Assembly: GCA_964627305.1 (NCBI GenBank)
Contig: CAZVHP010000010.1
Span: 1-64,000 of the forward strand
Direction of reading: 5' to 3'
Length of the DNA stretch: 64,000 nucleotides
DNA from: WJKG01 sp964627305
GTDB taxonomy: Bacteria; Zixibacteria; MSB-5A5; GN15; FEB-12
The translations under genes were made by a program, and so were the position numbers. The notes under the pieces are model-generated. The model had not been told where the DNA came from. It saw nothing but the letters and a program-made list of their open reading frames with translations, and did not search any database. Below are positions 18,719-25,684 of this stretch, piece after piece; within the stretch, counting starts at the first letter, position 1, and each line of letters begins with the position of its first letter.

Positions 18719-18750
18719 AAAGGGCGGTCGAATGAGGCCGCCCTTTCTTC
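18719..18750 (+). terminator. Rho-independent terminator after DUF378 gene
   Basis: A 9-bp stem AAAGGGCGG (18719-18727) / CCGCCCTTT (18738-18746) with a 10-base loop, then a short pyrimidine tract. Confidence 0.8.
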
Positions 18751-18808
18751 AGAAAACCAAACGCGATTGCAGTGAAACTTGCATAAGGGATTAAAGGAGA
18801 CTCAAACC

Positions 18809-19498
18809 ATGTTGAAGAAAACCAGAAATCTGTTGATGGCCGTGTTGGCTATGGCTGCCTTGACGATTGTCGGCTGCAGCGATGATGACGATAATGGCCT
18901 GAATTCACAGCCGACCAGCCGCGTGATGGTCGTGCATGCCTCACCTGACGCTCCCGGTGTCGACATTCTTGTCGACGGCAGCACGGCGGTGTCCGGGTTG
19001 CTGTTTGCCCAGAGCACGGGCTACGTTCCGCTGAATGCCGGTGATCGCCTCGTTAAGGTGCGGGCCGTACCGACCGGTGACACTGTCATCTCCGCGACAC
19101 TGCCCTTACTGGCAGGTAGAGACTACACAGTCTTCGCCATCAATTCCGTTGCCAATATCGAAGCGTTGGTGCTCGAGGATAACCTGAGCACGCCAGCGGC
19201 CGGCAAGGCTCATGTGCGCTTTGTGCACCTCAGCCCGAACGCCCCTGCGGTCGATGTGGCAGTCACTGGTGGCGGGGTTCTTTTCGGTGATGCGACCTTC
19301 CGCGAGGTGCAGGGCTTCGCGCCCGTCGATGCGGGCACGTACAATCTGGAAGTGCGTTTGGCCGGGCAGTCAACGGTTGTGCTGCCTCTGCCGGGAATCA
19401 CTCTCAGTGCGGGAACGATCTACACCGTCTACGCCAAGGGATTCGTGGGCGGCACCGGCAGCCAGGCGCTCGGTGCTGAGATCATCGTAAACAACTAA
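18809..19498 (+). CDS. DUF4397 domain lipoprotein
   Basis: A 229-residue secreted protein with a lipobox (LTIVGCSDDDDN), so probably lipid-anchored, followed by an acidic linker. The rest consists of two repeats of a beta-rich DUF4397 unit. Each opens with a near-identical motif (VMVVHASPDAPGVDILVDG near residue 40, VRFVHLSPNAPAVDVAVTG near 133) and ends in a strand such as RDYTVFAINS or TIYTVYAKG. Function is unknown; such proteins are usually surface or periplasmic binding or adhesion modules. The ATG at 18809 has AAAGGAG about 9 bases upstream. It is followed by a strong terminator. Confidence 0.88.
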   Translation: MLKKTRNLLMAVLAMAALTIVGCSDDDDNGLNSQPTSRVMVVHASPDAPGVDILVDGSTAVSGLLFAQSTGYVPLNAGDRLVKVRAVPTGDTVISATLPLLAGRDYTVFAINSVANIEALVLEDNLSTPAAGKAHVRFVHLSPNAPAVDVAVTGGGVLFGDATFREVQGFAPVDAGTYNLEVRLAGQSTVVLPLPGITLSAGTIYTVYAKGFVGGTGSQALGAEIIVNN

Positions 19499-19542
19499 CA
19501 CCACGCAGTCGCGTTTGTCCCTACTACGCGCGTAGATGCAAG

Positions 19543-19571
19543 AAGCCGGTTCCGACGGGAACCGGCTTTTT
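19543..19571. terminator. Strong hairpin terminator between convergent genes
   Basis: A perfect 11-bp stem AAGCCGGTTCC / GGAACCGGCTT with a GACG loop, followed by TTT on the plus strand. Reading the minus strand there is also an A-to-T flank, so it may serve both the DUF4397 gene and the bacteriohemerythrin gene. Confidence 0.9.
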
Positions 19572-19606
19572 GTATGCCAAAACGCAGAACGCAGAGCACA
19601 GTGCCG

Positions 19607-20026
19607 CTATATGATACTCTGGCGGCCTCTCCTTCGGATGACGTCCCGCAACCCGAGATCCTCACCCTCAATGTGCTCGATGAGCCACTGGCGGAAGAAG
19701 CCCAACAGCTCAAGCGGCCCGACATCTTCGCCAGACCTCAGCCGAATCAGCAGCCGTTGCACATCCCGAATAAGGGCATGGTGCTTCTTCCGGTGCTCCT
19801 TCAAACCCGGCCAGCCCAATTCTTCCATCACCCGCTCTTCGTCGGCGAAGTGGGTCTGGGTGTATTCGACGATACCGATGATCCCCCGCCGAACGCCCTC
19901 GGTCACCTGCCCCCGTGCCAACGCATCATGCAGGTCATTTATCATCTCGATCAATCGTTTGTGCTGACTGTCAATCAACTCGTGACCGAGACCATAGGCT
20001 TCATCGGACCAGGTTACTATTCCCAC
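19607..20026 (-). CDS. Bacteriohemerythrin
   Basis: A 139-residue oxygen-binding non-haem diiron protein of the cytoplasm. All seven expected ligands are present in order: His22, His59-x3-Glu63, His78-x3-His82 and His118-x4-Asp123. Trp6 in the N-terminal region is also usual. The start is GTG with an AGGA about 8 bases upstream. In microaerobic bacteria such proteins bind oxygen and may deliver it to terminal oxidases or sense it. Its place 1.5 kb from the high-affinity bd oxidase suits such a role, which remains an inference. Confidence 0.95.
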   Translation of the reverse strand: MGIVTWSDEAYGLGHELIDSQHKRLIEMINDLHDALARGQVTEGVRRGIIGIVEYTQTHFADEERVMEELGWPGLKEHRKKHHALIRDVQRLLIRLRSGEDVGPLELLGFFRQWLIEHIEGEDLGLRDVIRRRGRQSII

Positions 20027-20459
20027 TGCGAAATCCTGCTTCTTAAGGTGCCACTGTTCAACCCATCAACTCGTCGGCTGACGCAAACCCAACTTTGGCT
20101 GTCTGCTGCCGCCCTTTGTCAGTTGTATCGGCAGAATCTGACTCGCGGCAAGCAATCAGGGCAAAGGGTTGACCGCACGGAAGCCGAGTGCTCAGGAAGT
20201 GCGCATGAGATGTCAGCCCCGCTCGGTTTCTCTTCTGGAACCATTGAAGCTACCTTGCAGGAGCGCGTTAACGTCAACCGGTCACAGCAAGAATTTCGAC
20301 CATGAATCCTGAATCCGCCATTCAGTGCCTTTCGAACCTGCTGTAAGGGGAACGGCGAACTCGAATATAGGCACTGGTGTCAGGAATGAGCGGTTAGTGG
20401 CGACGCTTTGATTGCTCTAAGTTGAGTCTCGGTATGCACTTGTCGCGGCGAGCACAAAA
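20027..20459. other. Intergenic region, nothing recognised
   Basis: About 430 bp between the bacteriohemerythrin start and the 3' end of tRNA-Ser. It should contain the hemerythrin promoter and the tRNA 3' trailer. No gene, repeat or clear regulatory element could be supported. Confidence 0.45.
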
Positions 20460-20548
<89 letters not shown>

Positions 20549-20746
20549 GCATTAGTCGATCTGTATCGTGCGCTTCAACAGCGCCCTCAGGCGTCACCGG
20601 TTTGCGCGAGGACGCCATGTCTCAAGCAGCGTTAGTTAAAACTCCAGAGGTTCCGATCACGACCTCCGGTAACCGGCGCAGCCGGCAGCCTGAGTCTGAA
20701 TAATCTATACATTCGGCAACCGATGTAAAGCCCTTAAATCAGCAAT

Positions 20747-21259
20747 CTATTCCCGGAGAAACCGACCCTGCTGCACCAGACTGTCCTGAATCGCCACCAG
20801 CCGTTTCACCTGTCCGTGGCGCGGACGAACGAACTGAAACACAAGAAACGAACCCAGAACGAACAGCACCGCCTCCGTAAAACGGCCCGTGAGCAGGAAA
20901 TAAGCATAACCATAGAACGAGATGGAGGCGATGATGACAAAGACGGGGCGCAGCGCTGCCATCATACCGGCTGTCAGATCCTCATGATATGTCACCTCGC
21001 TTCTGATCATCGGTTCCCGATACTTCCTGCGTTGCAGCCAGAGCGCCAATGCCGCCTGGGCCGCCGCCAAGACCACGAACAGATAGAACAGCGAGTTGGC
21101 CGTAGCGCCAAGCCGATTGACGACGGTGTAGTTGTTGTTGAGATAGTAGCAGATCAGCAACAAGGCACCGGGAATCAGAATATTGGTCACGATACCAAAA
21201 TACAGCGGTTTGACCATGATTGAAACCAAATTCAGATCAGGTCGCTGACCTTCAGTCAT
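20747..21259 (-). CDS. Hypothetical membrane protein
   Basis: About 170 residues with four likely transmembrane segments (near residues 17-35, 52-70, 100-120 and 124-140) and a basic C-terminal tail ending QDSLVQQGRFLRE. No family was recognised. The ATG at 21259 is chosen because it overlaps the stop of the upstream membrane-protein gene by ATGA; a longer frame upstream lacks support. It is the last gene of the run lepB-hemW-tadA-membrane protein-this gene. The tight coupling suggests that the two membrane proteins act together. Confidence 0.7.
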   Translation of the reverse strand: MTEGQRPDLNLVSIMVKPLYFGIVTNILIPGALLLICYYLNNNYTVVNRLGATANSLFYLFVVLAAAQAALALWLQRRKYREPMIRSEVTYHEDLTAGMMAALRPVFVIIASISFYGYAYFLLTGRFTEAVLFVLGSFLVFQFVRPRHGQVKRLVAIQDSLVQQGRFLRE

Positions 21260-21726
21260 TCTTCCTCCACGGCTCGAATGAACGATTGCTGTGAGCTGCG
21301 GCGTGGCCACCAGACCCACGTCCAGAACACACCTACCGGGTAGAACCACATCATACGAACGAAATCGCCGGTGATCAAGAGGACCACAAGACCGTATAGA
21401 TAGGTCGCCTCTACAAAGGCCAGGCGTGTGATACCTATGGTTGTGAACAGCCGGGCGGCATCGGCACTCGGCCGTCCGTCGATTCGGATCAGTTTCCGTT
21501 GAAATCTCTCCACAGCAGGCAGCACAGCCGGCGACAGAGCACCAACAATCAACAGTACATGCACCAGTACCCTCTGCTCGCCCCCGGGCATATCCACCAA
21601 CTGCTTGCCTGAAAGTGCCAGCGACCCGCCGATCAGAATATACAGCACCGGGCTGACCACCAGAAGAACCCAGGCAATCAGGCGGAGTTTGCGCATCTCC
21701 TTCTCGGCTGTCCTGACATCAGCCAT
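21256..21726 (-). CDS. Hypothetical membrane protein
   Basis: A 156-residue protein with four predicted transmembrane helices (about residues 14-38, 52-70, 97-118 and 120-135) and short charged ends. No named family was recognised. The start overlaps the tadA stop by one base and the stop overlaps the next gene by four, so it is translated as part of one operon. It is similar in size and topology to the next gene, and the two may be partners. A function cannot be given. Confidence 0.72.
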   Translation of the reverse strand: MADVRTAEKEMRKLRLIAWVLLVVSPVLYILIGGSLALSGKQLVDMPGGEQRVLVHVLLIVGALSPAVLPAVERFQRKLIRIDGRPSADAARLFTTIGITRLAFVEATYLYGLVVLLITGDFVRMMWFYPVGVFWTWVWWPRRSSQQSFIRAVEEE

Positions 21727-22202
21727 CAGTTTGGCCCCCGGTCGCGGCTGCGGACTTTCCGGAAGAACTCGCGCATGAGCGAAGCCACCTGATCTTCATG
21801 GATTCCCGAAACCACCTCAATCTGATGATTGAACCGCGGCTCCGACGGAATGTTGACAATTGAGCCGCAGGCTCCGAACTTGGGGTCACACGCACCGTAC
21901 ACAATGCGCTCCACCCGCGAGAGCATGGCTGCCCCGGCACACATGGGGCACGGCTCCAGTGTACACACCAGCGTGCACTGCTCAAGGCGCCAGTCGTCGA
22001 AGTAGTTATACGCCGCCGACAGGGCAATCATCTCGGCGTGGGCGGAGGCGTCCCTGAGTTGCATGGCGCGGTTGTGCCCTCGGCCGATGACCCTTCCCTC
22101 GAACACCACCACCGCGCCCACCGGCACCTCGTCTTCTTCGCCGGCAAGCATCGCCTCCTGAAGAGCCAGCTGCATATAGTCGGAATACTGCTCAATCTTC
22201 AT
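21726..22202 (-). CDS. tadA: tRNA-specific adenosine deaminase
   Basis: Converts adenosine-34 to inosine in tRNA-Arg(ACG) so that it can read several codons. The 158-residue protein carries the zinc-dependent deaminase signatures HAEM (zinc-binding His with catalytic Glu) and PCPMCAGA (two zinc-binding Cys), plus DDWRLEQCTL before the second motif. The start has no Shine-Dalgarno. A TATATT box ends 6 bases before the ATG, so a separate, possibly leaderless transcript may start in the 54-bp gap after hemW. The next gene overlaps by one base. Confidence 0.95.
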   Translation of the reverse strand: MKIEQYSDYMQLALQEAMLAGEEDEVPVGAVVVFEGRVIGRGHNRAMQLRDASAHAEMIALSAAYNYFDDWRLEQCTLVCTLEPCPMCAGAAMLSRVERIVYGACDPKFGACGSIVNIPSEPRFNHQIEVVSGIHEDQVASLMREFFRKVRSRDRGPN

Positions 22203-22208
22203 CGGCTC

Positions 22209-22237
22209 AATATACCCCGAGCGAGCAGACTCGCCAA
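22209..22237 (-). promoter_or_regulatory. Predicted promoter just ahead of tadA
   Basis: TTGGCG (22237-22232), 17 bp, then TATATT (22214-22209) on the minus strand. Six bases separate the -10 box from the tadA ATG. The -35 matches the consensus only moderately. The geometry matches that at greA. Confidence 0.5.
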
Positions 22238-22256
22238 GACCTTCCTTGTCGTCACG

Positions 22257-23396
22257 TCAGCGAAGCAACCTGCGCGTGATCTCGTCGGCAACCAGCAAAC
22301 CTTCGTCCGACAGGCGCACATAGCCCCGATCAGGTACCACGTGGCCGGATTCCACCAGCAGATTGTACTGTTCTGTATTCAGACGCTGTTCGAGAGCCTG
22401 CCCGAAACGCTGCGAAAAGCCTGCGCGGTTGATACCCTTGCTGGTGCGCAGGCCAAGCATGACGGCTTCAATCATCCTCTGATCCATGCCGGATTCGTCA
22501 GCCTTCAGGGCCAGGCGCCCCGAAGTGACAATCCGCATCCAGGATGCAAGATCGGAGGGATTGAACAGGCGCTGTCCGTTGACAAATGAGTGCGCCGCTG
22601 GTCCCAACCCGAGATAGTCGCCACCCTCCCAGTAGTTCTGGTTGTGACGACACTCGAAACCAGGTCTGGCGAACGATGACACCTCGTAGCGAGTGTACCC
22701 GGCCTCGCTTAAGCGTTCGGCTCCCCCCTGATACAGCGCCAGCATCAACTCATCGTCGGGCAGTCGCACTGCGCCGGTCAGGACTCTCTGCTCCAGCAGC
22801 GTTCCCGGTTCGATCGTCAACTGATAGAACGACACATGGGGTGGTTCCAGGTCCAGAAGCTGATCGACATCGCGGCACAAGTCATCGGAATTTTGACCCG
22901 GAAGTCCGAAGATCAGATCGCATCCGAAATTGGAGAATCCCAGGGCGTTGGCCAGGTACACTGCCCGGTAGGTGTGATGGGGGTCATGCCCACGCCCCAA
23001 CAGAGCAAGTTGCCCGCGATCGAAGGACTGCACTCCAAAGACCGGCCGATTGACCCCCAACTGCCCGAGCCGGGCAAGCTTCTCTCCGGAGACAGACTCC
23101 GGGTTACATTCAAAAGAAAACTCCAGGTCAGGAGCGATATTCAGATGGCGCTTGACGACCCCTACCCATTGTTCGATGAACTCGGTATTGACCAGCGAGG
23201 GGGTCCCGCCACCGATGTATACGCTGTTTAGCTGTTGGCGCTTCGGCAGCAAAGATGTGAGCGCCAGTTCGGTCTCCTGCAAGACAGCGGAGAAATAGCG
23301 CTGTTCGACCTCCGGGGCGAAACGCTCCTTGTAGAAATCACAGTAGCTGCAAAGGTTAGTGCAAAACGGGTAATGCAGGTAGATTCCGAACGCCAT
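22257..23396 (-). CDS. hemW: HemW-like radical SAM protein (haem chaperone)
   Basis: A 379-residue radical SAM enzyme of the HemW / anaerobic-coproporphyrinogen-oxidase-like family. The [4Fe-4S] cluster ligands are Cys12, Cys16 and Cys19 in CTNLCSYCDFY, followed by VYIGGGTPSLV. HemW proteins bind haem and deliver it to respiratory enzymes rather than oxidising coproporphyrinogen; the C-terminal HemN-C-like domain is present. The short N-terminus before the Cys motif and the single Cys12-x3-Cys16-x2-Cys19 site favour HemW over true HemN. It starts 3 bp after the lepB stop. Confidence 0.9.
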   Translation of the reverse strand: MAFGIYLHYPFCTNLCSYCDFYKERFAPEVEQRYFSAVLQETELALTSLLPKRQQLNSVYIGGGTPSLVNTEFIEQWVGVVKRHLNIAPDLEFSFECNPESVSGEKLARLGQLGVNRPVFGVQSFDRGQLALLGRGHDPHHTYRAVYLANALGFSNFGCDLIFGLPGQNSDDLCRDVDQLLDLEPPHVSFYQLTIEPGTLLEQRVLTGAVRLPDDELMLALYQGGAERLSEAGYTRYEVSSFARPGFECRHNQNYWEGGDYLGLGPAAHSFVNGQRLFNPSDLASWMRIVTSGRLALKADESGMDQRMIEAVMLGLRTSKGINRAGFSQRFGQALEQRLNTEQYNLLVESGHVVPDRGYVRLSDEGLLVADEITRRLLR

Positions 23397-23399
23397 ACC

Positions 23400-24128
23400 C
23401 TAAGATATGGAGTGGCCGATCCTGTGCCAACGAACTTGCGACGGGAAATTCCAGATATAGTGGAAAGTCCACTGCGCAGCATTGTGGATCCACGGGAAAG
23501 CCCAGCCGGGTTCACTTTCGGTCGGTTGCCAGGACCAGTAGACAAACAGGGCCTTGCCTTTGATGAGGTCGCGCTCGACACCACCGAAAAAGCGGCTGTC
23601 CTGGCTGAAGTCGAGATTGTCCCCAAGAACGAAGTAGTGTCCCTCAGGCACAAGGTACGGGCCGAAATTGTCCCGGAAAGACAGATCGGCCGCCAGAGTC
23701 CGCGGATCGGAGTTCTTGCTGGTCGGGTAGGAGGCTGTCGGAAGATCGTCCACGTAGACCACCTTGTCTGCGACCTCCACAACCGAACCGGGACCGGCGA
23801 CAATGCGCTTGATGAAATCACGGTCGGGATTGTTCGGGTACTGAAAGACAACAACATCGCCAATCTGCGGATCCCCGCCGTAGCTGTAGGCCATCTGGTT
23901 GACGAAGATGTAATCCCCCTCAAACAGCGCATCCTCCATAGATGTTGAACTGACCCGGTAGGCGCTGACTACGAATATGCGAAGGAGAATCGCGGCCACA
24001 AGAGCGATGATGGCCGTCTCGAGGTACTCCCGCCAGAGCGGCTTGATCGGCTTCTTTCGACGGAGCCGATCTACCTGACGGTTTGTCTCAGCCTGCTTGT
24101 GTTCCTGTATGAGGAAGTCCTGATCCAT
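23400..24128 (-). CDS. lepB: Signal peptidase I
   Basis: Removes signal peptides from exported pre-proteins at the outer face of the cytoplasmic membrane. A polar N-terminal region of about 35 residues precedes one transmembrane segment (about 37-56). The Ser/Lys dyad is visible: Ser63 in SSTSMEDAL and Lys107 in RDFIKRIVAGPG. The later motif GDNLDFSQDSRFFGGV is the conserved box E. At 242 residues it is of ordinary size. It heads a minus-strand run with hemW directly behind it. Confidence 0.95.
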   Translation of the reverse strand: MDQDFLIQEHKQAETNRQVDRLRRKKPIKPLWREYLETAIIALVAAILLRIFVVSAYRVSSTSMEDALFEGDYIFVNQMAYSYGGDPQIGDVVVFQYPNNPDRDFIKRIVAGPGSVVEVADKVVYVDDLPTASYPTSKNSDPRTLAADLSFRDNFGPYLVPEGHYFVLGDNLDFSQDSRFFGGVERDLIKGKALFVYWSWQPTESEPGWAFPWIHNAAQWTFHYIWNFPSQVRWHRIGHSIS

Positions 24129-24375
24129 ACGACTTAGTTATCGGCTGTCACGGGCCGCTGCTTTAGACGCAGAATCGAGACTATCTCGCAAGACCGATAA
24201 CTCCTGACGCATCTGCAGCTTACCTGGCGACTCCCGGACGGGTGCTACGCTTCCGGTTATCCCGTCACAGCGTTTATGGTCGGCACAGAATCAGCTTTGC
24301 AGCCGAACCTCGATACCCTTGCGTCGGTTATAGCAGCAAATCAACTGCTTACAAACTGAATGTGGGAACAGCACA

Positions 24376-24765
24376 ATGAATATGCCTTTGATGACCATAA
24401 TCTATGCCGCCCTGCTCATCATCCTTGGTGTCGGTGGCTACTTCGCAACCGGCCAGACCAGCATCACCGCCATGATTCCGGCCTTCTTCGGTTTTATCGT
24501 CTTGATCACCGGACTTGTCGCCCTCAGGGACAACCTGCGCAAACATGCTATGCATGTGGCCGCCATTCTGAGCCTGCTGGCCGTAATCGGCTCTTTCTCC
24601 GGCCTTACCAAAGTCCCCGCACTCCTTGGCGGGGGAGACCTCGAACGACCCGAAGCCGTCGCCAGTCAGGCCATCATGGCCCTGCTCTCGCTGGCTTTCC
24701 TGCTGCTGTGTATCAAGTCGTTCATGGATGCCCGCCGCAGCAGGAGCTCTCAGGCCGCTGTATAA
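24376..24765 (+). CDS. Hypothetical small membrane protein
   Basis: A 129-residue protein with four hydrophobic helices (about residues 5-25, 30-50, 58-75 and 97-115) and a basic C-terminus. The glycine-rich helix pair at the N-terminus is reminiscent of TMEM14-like proteins, but this is only an impression. No signature motif is present. The ATG at 24376 is the first plausible start, with a GGGAAC about 9 bases upstream. It stands alone between lepB and the redoxin gene, which are transcribed the other way. No function is assigned. Confidence 0.65.
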   Translation: MNMPLMTIIYAALLIILGVGGYFATGQTSITAMIPAFFGFIVLITGLVALRDNLRKHAMHVAAILSLLAVIGSFSGLTKVPALLGGGDLERPEAVASQAIMALLSLAFLLLCIKSFMDARRSRSSQAAV

Positions 24766-24816
24766 GGCGCGGGTGATCTGCGCGTTATACATGCCGGACA
24801 CCCGGCACAAAATACA

Positions 24817-24853
24817 GACAGCCCGGGCAGACACTCATCTGCACCGGGCTGTC
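24817..24853 (-). terminator. Long hairpin terminator of the redoxin gene
   Basis: GACAGCCCGG (24817-24826) pairs with CCGGGCTGTC (24844-24853), and inside it GCAGA (24827-24831) pairs with TCTGC (24838-24842), giving a nearly 15-bp stem with one bulged base. On the minus strand it is followed by TGTATTTT, which suits termination of the gene ending at 24913. It also lies just after the plus-strand membrane protein. Confidence 0.75.
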
Positions 24854-24912
24854 GCTCGTCTGTGCCGACAGATTATCGGCCGAGTCTTTCAATCTCGCAG
24901 TCTATCAGTGTC

Positions 24913-25584
24913 TCAGTACTTGACCGAACAGCCGTACGCCTTGGTCGTTTTCGTTCCCACTTGCTGACCAGCCATCAGATTATCAAACGCTGCTACCACG
25001 TAATTCTGCGACTCGGGAATGTCCTCAGGCTTCACCGAGGGATTGCTGTCAATCGCCCCCGCATACACCAGCTGACCCTCAGTATCGATGATATACATAT
25101 GCGGCGTTGTCTCAGCCCCGTAAAGACGCCCCACCGTACCATCATCGTCAATCAGGTATGCATTCCCCTTCCAGTTCTCCGCTTCGATGCGGCTGGTCAG
25201 CTCTTCTCCCTCGAAATTGCCCTGCTTGCCGGGAGCCGAGGAGCAGATGGTCAGCCACACCACTCCCTGCTTGCGATACTGCTCCTGCAGCATCGGCATA
25301 TTGCCGGAGTGGTAGTGCTTCTTGACAAAGGGACAGTCGAAATTGATCCACTCAAGAACCACGTACTTCCCCCCAAACTCCGAAAGCGAGTGCTCGTTGC
25401 CTGCCACCGAAGTCAGTGTGAAATCCGGAGCAGCCTGACCGACTGTAGCCGGCTCGTCCGAAACTGCCTGCGCCTGGCTTGACCCTGACTGAGCCTCGCC
25501 CTGCGTGTCACTGCCTGAGCAAGCCACCATAGCCAGCCCCAGGCACAAGAAACCAAGTGTTGCGAAAAATCTGCGATACATCAT
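24913..25584 (-). CDS. Redoxin/thioredoxin-fold lipoprotein
   Basis: A 223-residue exported protein with a lipobox (LAMVACSGSD), so likely lipid-anchored in the periplasm, then a Ser/Gln-rich linker and an AhpC/TSA-like thioredoxin fold starting at GQAAPDFTLTSVAG. The active-site region reads WINFDCPFVKKHY, a single Cys instead of CxxC, followed by GAETTPHMYIID with the cis-Pro loop. It also has a conserved C-terminal AYGCSVKY. This pattern matches the peroxiredoxin-like 'thioredoxin family' group, which is of uncertain substrate. AGGAG lies ahead of the start. The DsbD-like gene 100 bp upstream on the same strand could supply electrons. Confidence 0.85.
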   Translation of the reverse strand: MMYRRFFATLGFLCLGLAMVACSGSDTQGEAQSGSSQAQAVSDEPATVGQAAPDFTLTSVAGNEHSLSEFGGKYVVLEWINFDCPFVKKHYHSGNMPMLQEQYRKQGVVWLTICSSAPGKQGNFEGEELTSRIEAENWKGNAYLIDDDGTVGRLYGAETTPHMYIIDTEGQLVYAGAIDSNPSVKPEDIPESQNYVVAAFDNLMAGQQVGTKTTKAYGCSVKY

Positions 25585-25684
25585 CTGCCGTTTCTCCTGT
25601 CTGTCATAGTTCGTGTCATGATTTGCCAGTTCTGCAACCTACTTCGCTAAACTGCCCGTCGGCCGGTCCTGTTCCGGCGATCAC

